Assembly (NCBI GenBank): GCA_020832585.1
Contig: JAFIEL010000002.1
Location: 1-64,000 of the forward strand
Origin: Natronohydrobacter sp.
GTDB taxonomy: Bacteria; Pseudomonadota; Alphaproteobacteria; Rhodobacterales; Rhodobacteraceae
Length of the DNA stretch: 64,000 nt
Direction of reading: 5' to 3'
A program made the position numbers and the translations under genes. Positions within the stretch are counted from its first letter, which is position 1. Every line of letters begins with the position of its first letter. Of this stretch, positions 52,286 to 61,700 are shown in pieces. The notes beneath the pieces are model-generated. The model ran no database searches. It saw only the letters and a list, made by a program, of their open reading frames with translations, and was not told where the DNA came from.

Positions 52286-53215
52286 CTATTTCAGATCCTG
52301 TGCGCCCGTATCGATGAAAGGGGCCCAGAATGCCACGCTCTCGGCGATCTGTGCAATCACTGCACGGTCATCAGGTTCGCGTTCCTTGAAGCTCAGCTCA
52401 AGGCAGATTTCGTTGTCCAGCGCACCACCTTCGGCAAGCGCCGCCATCAACGGTTCGGGCTGGACGCGCCCGCGTGCATTGTGTTGCGCCGTGAAGGGGC
52501 GATGCCCGCCCTTGTCCATCATCGACTGCTTGATGTGAATGATCGGGCTGACCGCAGGCACAGCACGGGCCCAGGCATAAGGGTCCGTATCCGCAGGATC
52601 AGGGCTGGTGACATCCCCGTGGTCGATATCTGCCATCATCCACATCGGCAAGGCCATCGCGGTTGCTGACAGCCGATCCTGCAAGGCCAGGCTCGAGGCG
52701 ATCGTTTCGCCGAATTCGCGGCCAATGCTCATCGGCTCCCAGAACAGAAAGGACAGGCCCGCCGAGTTTGCGTGTTCCGCAACTTCAGCCCAGCACGCGA
52801 TCGCCACATCGATCAAGGCCTCGCGTCGCGCCAGATCGTCGAAATCGCGATAAGTGAAGATCGCAAACTGCGTGCCGATGCTCTTGCCGCCCAACTCGGC
52901 AATGATATCGGCAAAGGTCTTGAACCATTCCACATGATATCGTCGCACATCGGCATCGGGATGGCCGAAGTGATTGAGCCTGCCATAAGGTCCGGTCATC
53001 CCCGAAGTGATCCGCACCCCGGTCTGGTTCAGGGCCTGGGCCATCTGCCGGGTCAGACGCCGCACAACCGGAGCAGGCCAGGACGGATTGATGAACTCAT
53101 GGGTCAGTTGCAGGTCACGGATGCGCAAATCGCGCGCCACGGTCTGGATCAGGTCATCGGGTTGCGCAAAGCGATTGACCAGAGGATTGGTGTTCAACGA
53201 CAGCGTCAGTGCCAT
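52286..53215 (-). CDS. eryC: TIM-barrel sugar-phosphate isomerase/epimerase, probable EryC
   Basis: A 309-residue protein of the xylose isomerase-like barrel. LTHEFINPSW, LSFLFWEPMSIGREFG, MADIDHGDVT and CLELSFKERE carry the expected acidic and His metal ligands (Glu, Asp, His, Glu). It lies 2 nt after the EryB-like gene. In the Brucella erythritol pathway EryC, of this fold, epimerises L-erythrulose 1-phosphate. The assignment rests on fold plus neighbours. Confidence 0.72.
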   Translation of the reverse strand: MALTLSLNTNPLVNRFAQPDDLIQTVARDLRIRDLQLTHEFINPSWPAPVVRRLTRQMAQALNQTGVRITSGMTGPYGRLNHFGHPDADVRRYHVEWFKTFADIIAELGGKSIGTQFAIFTYRDFDDLARREALIDVAIACWAEVAEHANSAGLSFLFWEPMSIGREFGETIASSLALQDRLSATAMALPMWMMADIDHGDVTSPDPADTDPYAWARAVPAVSPIIHIKQSMMDKGGHRPFTAQHNARGRVQPEPLMAALAEGGALDNEICLELSFKEREPDDRAVIAQIAESVAFWAPFIDTGAQDLK

Positions 53216-53217
53216 GG

Positions 53218-54729
53218 TCACGCCGCCTGTGCCAAAGTGCGCTCGAACCAGTCCGCAAAGGCGGCTTGCTCCTGCGCGCTCAGATGCAGCCGGTGCTTGG
53301 TGCGCCGCCACAGGATATCCTCGGCGCTGAGCGCCCATTCATGCGCGACCAGATAGCGCACTTCCGCCTCATAGAGCAGGCCGCCGAAATGGCGCCCAAG
53401 CCCGGCCGTATCCTGTGCGCCATTGACCAGCTTGCGAAGGCGGGTGCCATAAAGCCGCGCATAATGCTCGCGCAGGGGGCGGGGCATCCAAGGATATTCC
53501 GCTTTCAGCGCGGCATGAAACAGATCGAAATCAGCCTGCGGCATGTCTCCTCCCGGCAGCGGTGCGGCGCGTGTCCAGACCTTGCCCATGTCAGGAAAAA
53601 ACCGCGAAATGCGGTTCAAACCGCGCTCGGCCAATTCGCGATAGGTCGTGATCTTGCCACCAAAGATATTCAGTATCGGCGCACCACCCGTCTCGTCGAT
53701 GTCGAATACATAATCCCGCGTGACAGCCGAAGGGTTGCCCTGACCGTCATCGAACAGCGGCCGCACCCCGGCAAAGCTCTCGACAACATCTGCCCGCGTC
53801 AGTTGTTCCTTGAAATAGCGGTTCACGGCGGACAGCAGATAGTCGATTTCCGACTCGTCTGGCGCCACATCCTCGGTGCGACCGTCATAGGCGATATCCG
53901 TTGTGCCGATCAGCGCCTTGTCGCCTTCGTAGGGATTTATGAAAATCACCCGCTTGTCATTGTTCTGCACCAGATAAGCATTCTGCCCGGTCCAGAATTT
54001 CGGCACGATGATGTGTGAACCCTTCACCAACCGCACATTGCGGGCCGAATTTGACCCTGCCACGCGCGTGATCACGTCACTGACCCAAGGCCCGGCGGCA
54101 TTGACCAGCATCCGTGCCATGAATTCACGGGTCTCGCCGGTCACAGTGCTGCGTGTGGTTACGCGCCAGAATGCACCGTCACGTCGGGCAGACATGCAGG
54201 CTGTGCGGGTCAGAACCTGCGCCCCGCGTTCGGCTGCATCCAGTGCATTCAGGATCACAAGCCGCGCATCGTCGACCCAGCAATCGGAATATTCGAAACC
54301 GCGCGCATACTTGTCCAGCAAGGCCGCGCCTTCTGGTGCCGTGCGCAGGTCAAGCACGCGCGTTCCAGGCAGTTTTCTGCGCCCACCCAGATGATCATAC
54401 AGAAACAGCCCCAACCGCACCAACCACGCAGGCCGGTCTTCGGGGGAATGGGGCAAGACGAAGCGCATCGGCCAGATGATATGCGGGGCCGCATTCATCA
54501 GCACCTCTCGCTCGATCAGCGCCTCGCGCACCAGCCGGAATTCGTAATATTCAAGATAGCGCAGCCCGCCATGCACCAGCTTTCCGGAACGCGACGATGT
54601 GCCTTCGGCCAGATCATCCTTCTCGCACAGCACAACACTAAGGCCACGGCCAGCCGCATCACGGGCAATCCCTGCCCCGTTGATGCCGCCTCCGATCACA
54701 AACAGATCAACCATGTTCTGTTCTGGCAT
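53218..54729 (-). CDS. eryB: GlpD-family FAD dehydrogenase, probable erythritol-phosphate dehydrogenase EryB
   Basis: About 503 residues. The FAD motif FVIGGGINGAGIARDAAGRG lies at the N-terminus, then GTSSRSGKLVHGGLRYLE about residue 45, FINPYEGDKALIGTTDIAYD about residue 265, and a C-terminal cap domain with EVRYLVAHEWALSAEDILWR. The family oxidises glycerol 3-phosphate at the membrane. The EryA- and EryC-like neighbours favour L-erythritol 4-phosphate. The ATG at 54729 follows GGGAAG; the frame can begin at TTG 54747 or ATG 54744 or 54714. Confidence 0.82.
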   Translation of the reverse strand: MPEQNMVDLFVIGGGINGAGIARDAAGRGLSVVLCEKDDLAEGTSSRSGKLVHGGLRYLEYYEFRLVREALIEREVLMNAAPHIIWPMRFVLPHSPEDRPAWLVRLGLFLYDHLGGRRKLPGTRVLDLRTAPEGAALLDKYARGFEYSDCWVDDARLVILNALDAAERGAQVLTRTACMSARRDGAFWRVTTRSTVTGETREFMARMLVNAAGPWVSDVITRVAGSNSARNVRLVKGSHIIVPKFWTGQNAYLVQNNDKRVIFINPYEGDKALIGTTDIAYDGRTEDVAPDESEIDYLLSAVNRYFKEQLTRADVVESFAGVRPLFDDGQGNPSAVTRDYVFDIDETGGAPILNIFGGKITTYRELAERGLNRISRFFPDMGKVWTRAAPLPGGDMPQADFDLFHAALKAEYPWMPRPLREHYARLYGTRLRKLVNGAQDTAGLGRHFGGLLYEAEVRYLVAHEWALSAEDILWRRTKHRLHLSAQEQAAFADWFERTLAQAA

Positions 54730-54797
54730 GTGTTCACTTCCCATCAAGGGGCGACTGCGCTTTGTGCGCCATCGCCGCGCCCAGCGTTTTCTGCTCT

Positions 54798-54857
54798 GAT
54801 TTTACCACAGTTTCAAGTTCTCAGTTGTATTTTATTACAGTAGCAGATATTTATTAC
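54798..54857. repeat. Three spaced TTTATTACA-type repeats upstream of eryB
   Basis: In the AT-rich gap before eryB, the motif occurs as TTTACCACA (ending 54808), TTTATTACA (ending 54838) and TTTATTACA (ending 54857). The spacings of 30 and 19 bases are close to whole helical turns. They may bind a regulator of a secondary promoter for eryB-eryC. Confidence 0.4.
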
Positions 54858-55729
54858 ACATCTAGAGCGGCATCAGACACCCCATCCGACCATTGAAATG
54901 CCGTCAGGTAATGGTCCGGCACTGCTCCTTGCTGCGCACATAGGTTTTCCAATGCGTCAGGCGCCAGCCCGGAATGCAGCCCTGTCCCTGTAACTAACGC
55001 AGTCGCCATGCCCGCATCACGCCCGCCGCGCACATCATGCGCCGGACTGTCTCCGATACATAGCACGCGCGCCGGATCGGCCTGTCCAAGATGCCGCAAC
55101 GCGACCTGATAGATCAGCGGCCATGGCTTGCCGATATAGCGCACCGGACCGCCAAGTTCAGCGTAGAGGGCTGCAATCGCGCCCGCGCCGAAATATCGCG
55201 CACCGCCGGACAGCATTTCAAGATCAGGATTGGTGCAATAGGCCGGAACACCGCGCTGCGCCGGGGCCAGAAGTCGTTCACGATACCACTCTAGCGCCAG
55301 TTGGTCGCCCTGACTGCCCGCAATCACGATCACCGCCGCCTTGTCCGGTTGCGACACCTGCACCAGATCAAGCCCATCGATTGCCGAGATATCGCCATCA
55401 CGGGCATGCAGCCAGACCGGGCTTCCAGCCGCGATGCGACCAGAGGCCAGATCATCAGCAATCTGGCGAAACGCCACTTCACCTGAAGACAGGACGCCGC
55501 GCGTGCCTTCGACAGCGAAGCCAAATTGCCCGAGACGTGCCATATTGGGCGCGGAACGCTTGCCCGAATTGGACAGCATCAGAACGGGCTTGCCCGTTGC
55601 CACGAGTGCAGCAAGAGCCGCAGGTGCAGCGGGATAGGCACCTTGGCCATCAAGCAACACACCGAACTGATCCACAAGAAAGGCGTCGTAGCGTCCGGCA
55701 AGCGCCATCAATGTCGTCCAGTCACCCAT
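54854..55729 (-). CDS. HAD-superfamily subclass IIA phosphatase
   Basis: A 291-residue HAD protein of the NagD/PGP type. Motif I is FLVDQFGVLLDG, with Gln where the second Asp (DxD) is expected. Motif II is LMLSNSGKRS and the C-terminal acid motif is CIGDSPAHDVRGGRDAG. The family dephosphorylates sugar phosphates or glycolytic by-products. The change of the general acid-base Asp to Gln may lower phosphatase activity. It overlaps the FGGY kinase gene by 8 nt. Confidence 0.78.
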   Translation of the reverse strand: MGDWTTLMALAGRYDAFLVDQFGVLLDGQGAYPAAPAALAALVATGKPVLMLSNSGKRSAPNMARLGQFGFAVEGTRGVLSSGEVAFRQIADDLASGRIAAGSPVWLHARDGDISAIDGLDLVQVSQPDKAAVIVIAGSQGDQLALEWYRERLLAPAQRGVPAYCTNPDLEMLSGGARYFGAGAIAALYAELGGPVRYIGKPWPLIYQVALRHLGQADPARVLCIGDSPAHDVRGGRDAGMATALVTGTGLHSGLAPDALENLCAQQGAVPDHYLTAFQWSDGVSDAALDV

Positions 55730-56972
55730 CTGCGACACTCCCCGCGCGCGCCAGAAGTGCCGCCCCGAAAGCGGCCTCTGACGAAAGCGATGCAGGCATG
55801 GACACATTCAGACGCTGCGCGCGGATTGCGGCAAGCACAGGGTTTTCCGCCCCACCACCCACGGAACGCACGGAACGCAGCACTGGCCCTCCCAGTTCCG
55901 CAAGTCGGCGATAGGCCAGATGCTCAACCGATGCGAGCCCTTCGAAAATCGCCTGCAGATGGCGATGATCGGCCGCGGGGCGCGGGCCAAGTCGCGGCAT
56001 CAGGCTGGCGTCATTGACCGGAAAACGCTCTCCCGGAGATGGCAGGGGATAGTAGTCAAGACCAGTGCTGACTGAGGGATCAATTCGCGCAGACAAGGCG
56101 GTCAGGTCGGCGCCGGGCAGTTCCCGCAGGATCACCGCGCCGCCAGTATTCGACGCCCCTCCTGCGAGCCATTTACCAAGAATCCGGTGGCTGTAGATCC
56201 CGTATTCGGGCGCAAAGATCGGCTGGTCGGACAGCAACTTGATCGTCATTGTCGTTCCAAGTGCCGTGACGCCCTCACCCGGTTCTTCGGCACCTGTCGC
56301 AAGGAATGAAGCGCAGCCATCTGTCGTGCCCGCAACGATCAGGCAGTCCGGCGGCAGACCGAACGGGGTCAGGCCGACAGGCCCCACAGGCGTTCCGGGG
56401 GCCACGACCGGGGGCAGGATATCGCCCGACGCCAAGGACAGCACCCAGTCGGGCCAGACTTCAGTCACGGGATCATAGCCGGTTTTCAGCGCGTTATTGG
56501 CATCACTCACCCAAGGGGCACCAAGCTGCATGGCGATCCAGTCGGCCTGATGCACAACGCGGCACGCCCCGGCGCGCGCCAGCACGATCGCGCGGGCCAA
56601 GGCAGAACTCGGACCACGCGCCGCAGTCTGCGCCGGAGAGGCGGCTGTGATCGTGGCCAAAAGCTCTGTGTCTGCGCAAGGATCGTTATACATGATCCCA
56701 TTGCCCATCGGTTGCCAATTCGCATCCAGCCCGAGCATGGTGCCAGAGGTTGCATCAACGGCCAGCGCCTTGACCTGACGGGCATCGATCTGCGCAAGGA
56801 CTGCGTGCAACGCGGTCGTGACAGCGGCCCACCAGATCGCAGGGTCACGATGATCCGCGCCATGCTCTGCAAGCGCGGATTTCGCCTCGGCCAATCTGCG
56901 CGCATGGGCATCGATCACACTGGCGCGCGCGCCGGATGTTCCCAGATCTATGCCCAGATACAAATCAGCCAT
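55722..56972 (-). CDS. FGGY-family carbohydrate kinase (second kinase of the locus)
   Basis: A 416-residue FGGY kinase, shorter than the usual 490-520. It has the N-terminal phosphate loop GIDLGTSGARASVIDA, a central VAGTTDGCASFLATGA and the C-terminal GGGAENPVLAAIRAQ segment. It probably phosphorylates a ketose or polyol whose product is cut by the class II aldolase encoded next to it (8-nt overlap). The substrate is unknown. Confidence 0.8.
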   Translation of the reverse strand: MADLYLGIDLGTSGARASVIDAHARRLAEAKSALAEHGADHRDPAIWWAAVTTALHAVLAQIDARQVKALAVDATSGTMLGLDANWQPMGNGIMYNDPCADTELLATITAASPAQTAARGPSSALARAIVLARAGACRVVHQADWIAMQLGAPWVSDANNALKTGYDPVTEVWPDWVLSLASGDILPPVVAPGTPVGPVGLTPFGLPPDCLIVAGTTDGCASFLATGAEEPGEGVTALGTTMTIKLLSDQPIFAPEYGIYSHRILGKWLAGGASNTGGAVILRELPGADLTALSARIDPSVSTGLDYYPLPSPGERFPVNDASLMPRLGPRPAADHRHLQAIFEGLASVEHLAYRRLAELGGPVLRSVRSVGGGAENPVLAAIRAQRLNVSMPASLSSEAAFGAALLARAGSVADG

Positions 56973-57966
56973 TGAGCTTCTGGCGGTATTTCTCCGCGTC
57001 CCAATTCACCAAAGCATCGTTTTCTTCTGCAGTCAGGTAGGACAGTCGCGCATCCGCCGGAACCCGCGCAAGCACATCGCCCAGACATTGCGCCAGGGCC
57101 CATGTCCCGGCGCTGGCACTCTGCGCGACCAGCACGCCACGCCCTCTCAGCAAGATGACAGGCGGCAATGTGCCTGCCTCAGCGGGGGGGGTATCGACTG
57201 CCACCATCCCGACACCGCAGAAAATCACATGATCCGGATAGAGGCTGCCGCCAAGTGCCAGTGACAGTCGCGCCGGATCGCATGCAATGCGCGACAGGCT
57301 GTCCGGACCTGGCCGCCATATCGGCGGCAAGTCATCCGGAAGATCAGGCGCTGGCAGATCGGCAGCCGCAATCGCCAGCGCGTCATGCACATCGGCCAGT
57401 AGTTGCGCTGTCTGCGCCAGATCATCGCCAGCAACGATCAGCCCGTGATTGCCCAGCAGGACGACATTCACCTGACCAGAGGCGACATGCTGTGCCACCT
57501 GAACGGCAAGGCGCGCCCCTGGCTTGGCATAGGGAACAAGGCACCAGCGAAACCCGTCGAGCCGCGTCCCGATGGCTGCGACCGGATCGGCCTGCACCAC
57601 ATGCGCCAGAGTGTGAACACAGTGCACATGCACAACAACCCGTTGCGTGAAAACGGCATGCAGTGATGTTTCGATGGAGGGGCGCAAACCTGCTTGCGAC
57701 AGGCCGAAATCCTGCGCGCGGTCTGCCTGATCCACGTCCTGCGCAAGCGCCGCGCGCATCGCTTCCAGATCGCAAGGCACGAAAATGTCGCGCTGCTCTG
57801 CCTCTGCGAGCAATGTGCCAGACGCCTTGATCCACAACACGCCAGCCGATTTGATGGATGTATTGCCACCTGCGGCCTGTATCAGCAGAGGGTCAGATCC
57901 GATCCGTGCCGATAACGCAGCCAGCGCTTGCAGATCCGGCGGTGGTGTCAGGTCAAGATCGCTCAT
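56965..57966 (-). CDS. Class II aldolase/adducin-family protein
   Basis: A 333-residue protein, longer than simple L-fuculose phosphate aldolases and like the aldolase half of RhaD/YuxG. It has IQAAGGNTSIKS about residue 27, WIKASGTLLAEA about residue 48, the zinc-binding VHVHCVHT about residue 130 and LLGNHGLIVAGDD about residue 190. It probably cleaves a ketose 1-phosphate to DHAP and an aldehyde. Start at the ATG at 57966. Confidence 0.8.
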   Translation of the reverse strand: MSDLDLTPPPDLQALAALSARIGSDPLLIQAAGGNTSIKSAGVLWIKASGTLLAEAEQRDIFVPCDLEAMRAALAQDVDQADRAQDFGLSQAGLRPSIETSLHAVFTQRVVVHVHCVHTLAHVVQADPVAAIGTRLDGFRWCLVPYAKPGARLAVQVAQHVASGQVNVVLLGNHGLIVAGDDLAQTAQLLADVHDALAIAAADLPAPDLPDDLPPIWRPGPDSLSRIACDPARLSLALGGSLYPDHVIFCGVGMVAVDTPPAEAGTLPPVILLRGRGVLVAQSASAGTWALAQCLGDVLARVPADARLSYLTAEENDALVNWDAEKYRQKLNG

Positions 57967-57967
57967 C

Positions 57968-59011
57968 TCAGCACGGGTTCCTCGGACTTTCACCGGCGAG
58001 ATAGCGCCGGACCTCTTCGGCGGCCTGTTCGGCAGCATAGGTCACTGTCCGCACAGAGGCTCCGGCAATATGCGGGGTCAGCGTGACATTCGGGAGCTGC
58101 AAGAGCGGCCAGTCGGCGGGCGCAGGTTCCACGGAAAAGGTCTCCAGCATCGCGCCCGCAATCTGTCCAGACACAAGCGCCTCATAGAGCGCTTCATAGT
58201 CACATAGCGGCCCGCGCGCCGTATTGATGAAAATCGCATCCGGCTTCATGCGTGCGAACGCGTCGCTGTCCATCATGCCGCGCGTTTCTTCGGTGACGCG
58301 CGCATGCATCGAAACTATGTCAGACTCCGTCAGAACCGTCTCCAGATCAACATGCGAGATTTCCGGGTCACGCGCATCTGCCTCGCTGAGCTGAACATAA
58401 GGATCACAGACCAGCACCTTGGTCCCGAAGGCCCGAAGCAGCCGCACGACGCGCGATCCGATCGCGCCATAGCCGATGACGCCCACGGTCATTTCACTCA
58501 ATTCGCGCCCTGTCACATCCGCCCGGTACAGATCGCCGCGCCATTCACCCGCGCGCAGGGCCTCGTGCCCGGCGCGGATGCGCCGTGTCTCGGACAGGAT
58601 CGCGCCCAAGGTGAACTCGGCCACGGCGGTCGAATTGCGCCCCGGCGTGTTCACCACCCGCACACCATGTGCACGCGCCGCAGCCATGTCGATATTGACC
58701 GGCCCGCCCCGCGACACTGCGATCATGCGCAGATCGGGCAATCGGGCGAACATCCCGCGCGACATTGGCGCGAGATGCGTCACAAGGATCTGTGCGTCGC
58801 CAATGAATTCCACCACATCATCGGCAGTGCCGAAATACTCTTTCAGCCCGTCCATGCCCTCGACCGCATAGCCATGTTCCATCGGCAAATCAGGCCAGGC
58901 ATCCTGTCGGCTGCGGATTTCCACACCGTTCGGGCATACGGCACGGATCGCCGTCTCGAAAGCCGAAGGCAGCATGAACAGATCGCCAATGATGGCAATT
59001 TTGACAGTCAT
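57968..59011 (-). CDS. D-isomer-specific 2-hydroxyacid dehydrogenase
   Basis: A 347-residue NAD-dependent dehydrogenase with the Rossmann motif GVIGYGAIGSRVVRLL about residue 175 and the catalytic set Arg in NTARGPLCDY, Glu in FSVEPAP, and His in LTPHIAGAS. The start at 59011 overlaps the EryA-like kinase stop (ATGA). It may oxidise or reduce a sugar acid formed from the polyol, or the aldehyde-derived acid from the aldolase step; this is inference from context. Confidence 0.82.
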   Translation of the reverse strand: MTVKIAIIGDLFMLPSAFETAIRAVCPNGVEIRSRQDAWPDLPMEHGYAVEGMDGLKEYFGTADDVVEFIGDAQILVTHLAPMSRGMFARLPDLRMIAVSRGGPVNIDMAAARAHGVRVVNTPGRNSTAVAEFTLGAILSETRRIRAGHEALRAGEWRGDLYRADVTGRELSEMTVGVIGYGAIGSRVVRLLRAFGTKVLVCDPYVQLSEADARDPEISHVDLETVLTESDIVSMHARVTEETRGMMDSDAFARMKPDAIFINTARGPLCDYEALYEALVSGQIAGAMLETFSVEPAPADWPLLQLPNVTLTPHIAGASVRTVTYAAEQAAEEVRRYLAGESPRNPC

Positions 59012-60579
59012 TCCAGTCTCTCCAGTGGATTGCTTGCCAGCCGCCGCCAGACCGGCGGGGCCGCTTCGCGCAGGGCCAGATAGGCGGGGAACAGATGCGC
59101 ATATCGCGCCTGCAATTCGGGACGCGGGGTTTCGGCAGGGCCAAGCTGGGGTTCGACCCAATCACGCAGGCAAGCGTCCATGTCATCATACACACCGATG
59201 GCGCAGGCTGCGATCATCGCGGCACCCGCAGCGCCCGCCTCTTCGCGGCCAGAGCTGCGCACAGGCGCACCGATTGCCGCGGCCATGATATCGCGCAGCC
59301 CCCGCGACCGCGCGGCACCGCCCGTCAGGCGGATCTCTGCCGGGATGGGGCTCATCGCCCGGTAACAGTCATGGGCCGAATATCCCAGACCCTCGATCAC
59401 AGCGCGCACCAGATCGCCAAAACGATGCGCCGACGCCAGACCGGCAAACCCCGCGCGCGCGGATCCATCGACAAAAGGACCGCGCTCGCCCGCTTCCGAG
59501 ATATAGGGATGATAAAGGATCTGTCCCGGTTTGCTTGCCGAAAGCCAGCCATCGATGCGGCCGACCAAATCCGCCTGGCTGACCTCATGACCGAATTCCG
59601 CCATCATCTCGGCGGCCAGTTTCAAAAGCCAGTCAATATTCAGCGTTGCGGCCATATTCGACTGGATCTGCGCCACAAGCCCCGGAACCGGCAGGATCAT
59701 CACATAGCCCGTGCGCGCCTCGTTGAGTGTGACATCGGCAATCGCTGTCGCGCGCATATGCATCCCGGTCGATCCGACGATGGTGCACCCCGCCAGCGCG
59801 CCGGGCGTATAGATCCCCGCACCCATCGCCGTGCAGACCACATCGACATACCCCAGACAGACCGGCGTTCCGGCCAGCAGGCCAGAGTCGCGCGCTGCGG
59901 CCTCGGTCAGAGGATGACTGGTTGTCACCCCGTCCAGCACCGGCGGCAGGATGTGGCGTTGCGCCGACAAGCCAAGCGCCTCGACCACGCTTTCGTCATA
60001 GGCGCGGTGACGGAAATTGCCGAAGGTAAACCCGACCTCGCTGGGATCGGTCGCGCGTATGCCGGTCAGGTTCAGATACAGCCAGTCCTTGCAATGCAAC
60101 GCAACCTCGGTCTGCGCCAGCCAATCGGGATGATGGCGCTGCATATGGGCCAGTTGCGTACCCATCTGACAGGCATTCAGCCCCGACCCGGTCGCCGCGA
60201 AGCGGGCGGGATCAGCGGGATCGGCCCGCAGGCGTGTGACCTCGTCATGCGCGCGCCCGTCCAGCCACAGCCAGGCTTCGGTCACAGGGCTGTTTTCCGC
60301 GCCGACAAGCCAGGTGCCATCCCCCTGCCCTGTCACCGAAATCGCCGCAACGCGCCCCGCCAGTCCGGGCAGTTTCCCAGCCAGCATGCGTAAGGTCTGG
60401 GCGCAGTCACGCCATGTCTGCGCCATATCCTGTACGGCCGCCCCATCGGGTCGCGTGGTGTAACTGTTGGGAACCGACGCCACGGCCAGTTGCGCGCCCG
60501 CCAGCGAGAAGGCCACGGATTTGATCACCGATGTTCCGGCATCGATCCCGATCAGGATATCACCGCCCGTAACACTCAT
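59008..60579 (-). CDS. eryA: FGGY-family polyol kinase, probable erythritol kinase EryA
   Basis: A 523-residue FGGY kinase with GIDAGTSVIKSVAFSL near the N-terminus, SVTGQGDGTWLV about residue 80, a central CTIVGSTGMHMRA about residue 265 and LTGGAARSRGLRDIMA about residue 415. Length and gene order (importer, kinase, then EryB- and EryC-like genes) fit EryA, which makes L-erythritol 4-phosphate. Its stop and start overlap both neighbours by 4 nt. Confidence 0.78.
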   Translation of the reverse strand: MSVTGGDILIGIDAGTSVIKSVAFSLAGAQLAVASVPNSYTTRPDGAAVQDMAQTWRDCAQTLRMLAGKLPGLAGRVAAISVTGQGDGTWLVGAENSPVTEAWLWLDGRAHDEVTRLRADPADPARFAATGSGLNACQMGTQLAHMQRHHPDWLAQTEVALHCKDWLYLNLTGIRATDPSEVGFTFGNFRHRAYDESVVEALGLSAQRHILPPVLDGVTTSHPLTEAAARDSGLLAGTPVCLGYVDVVCTAMGAGIYTPGALAGCTIVGSTGMHMRATAIADVTLNEARTGYVMILPVPGLVAQIQSNMAATLNIDWLLKLAAEMMAEFGHEVSQADLVGRIDGWLSASKPGQILYHPYISEAGERGPFVDGSARAGFAGLASAHRFGDLVRAVIEGLGYSAHDCYRAMSPIPAEIRLTGGAARSRGLRDIMAAAIGAPVRSSGREEAGAAGAAMIAACAIGVYDDMDACLRDWVEPQLGPAETPRPELQARYAHLFPAYLALREAAPPVWRRLASNPLERLE

Positions 60580-61700
60580 GCCATTTCCGTCCCGTGACTG
60601 ATGGCGCGGCCTGTTTCCGGGTCAAAAATATGCAGCGCATCCGCTGGCAGGGCGATCCCGATACTCTGGCCCACCTGAACATCCGCGCGGTCATGCTCGA
60701 CCAGAACCAATGTGCCCCCTGCAAAGCTTGCCGCGATATGGGTCTGATCGCCCAGCCATTGATTGGCCAGAACCTGGGCCGGGCTGCCCCCTGTGCGGCT
60801 CATGCGCACGGAATACGGTCGCAGCCCAAGCATCACGTCACCGCGCGACAGGATCGCGGCGCGCACCTCGGGTGCAAAATCCGTTGCAGGGTATCGCAGC
60901 ACCACGTTGTCCTCCAGACGCAGCACCAGCGCGTCGCCTTCAGTTACCGCTTTGGCCGCAAAGGTGTTCATCGGCGGCTCGCCAACAAAAGTGCCGGTGA
61001 ACAGGTTTGCGGGCGCTGTCTTGATCTGCTCGGGGCTGGCGAATTGTTGCAGCACACCCGCCTCCATGACCGCGATCTGGTCCGCCATCGCATTGGCTTC
61101 GGCCTGATCATGCGTCACAAGGATCGCGGTCAGGCCACGTTCCTTGATATAGAACTTGATCCGCCCGCGCAGCAGCGTGCGCAACTGCGGCTCTAGCTGC
61201 CCCATCGGTTCATCCAGCAGATAAAGATCCGCCTTGCGCACCAGTGCCCGCGCAAGCGAGGCGCGCTGCTGCTGTCCGCCCGAAATCGAGCTGGGGTAAC
61301 GGTCCAGAATGCCCGCGATTTCCAGCATCTCGGCCACGTCCTGCACCTTGGCGCGCACATCCGCATCGCTTTCCCGCTGGGCCTTGAGAGCAAAGGCGAT
61401 GTTCTCGCGAACGGTCACTGTCGGATAGAGCGAGTAGCCTTCAAACGCCATCGCGACATTGCGACGGACCGGGGGAAGCGCCTGAATCTCGCGCCCGGCC
61501 AGAATGATCTTGCCTTGCGAGACTTCCTCGAAACCGGCGACCATGCGCAGGGTCGAGGTCTTGCCACAGCCCGATGATCCCAGAAGGGCCACGATATCAC
61601 CTTGCCGGATCTCCATGTCCAGATCCTTGACCGCGTGAACACCGCGAAGAACCGGGCCATAATACTTGTTCAGGCCCTGAAGGCTGAGTTGCACTGTCAT
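60576..61700 (-). CDS. Polyol ABC importer ATPase with intact catalytic motifs (GlpT/GlpS-like)
   Basis: A 374-residue MalK-type ATPase with a C-terminal OB-like regulatory domain (about 240-374). Walker A GSSGCGKTSTLRM, signature SISGGQQQRASLAR, Walker B LYLLDEPMGQLE and H-loop VTHDQ are intact. The Q-loop Gln is Glu (MAFEGYSLYP). It is adjacent to a second, more degenerate ATPase, as in the two-ATPase GlpSTPQV glycerol importer of Rhizobium. Confidence 0.85.
   Translation of the reverse strand: MTVQLSLQGLNKYYGPVLRGVHAVKDLDMEIRQGDIVALLGSSGCGKTSTLRMVAGFEEVSQGKIILAGREIQALPPVRRNVAMAFEGYSLYPTVTVRENIAFALKAQRESDADVRAKVQDVAEMLEIAGILDRYPSSISGGQQQRASLARALVRKADLYLLDEPMGQLEPQLRTLLRGRIKFYIKERGLTAILVTHDQAEANAMADQIAVMEAGVLQQFASPEQIKTAPANLFTGTFVGEPPMNTFAAKAVTEGDALVLRLEDNVVLRYPATDFAPEVRAAILSRGDVMLGLRPYSVRMSRTGGSPAQVLANQWLGDQTHIAASFAGGTLVLVEHDRADVQVGQSIGIALPADALHIFDPETGRAISHGTEMA

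Noticed and set aside
59095-60393. 432-codon plus-strand open frame
   Set aside because: It is antisense to the eryA-like kinase gene and has the Arg/His-rich composition of a shadow frame.
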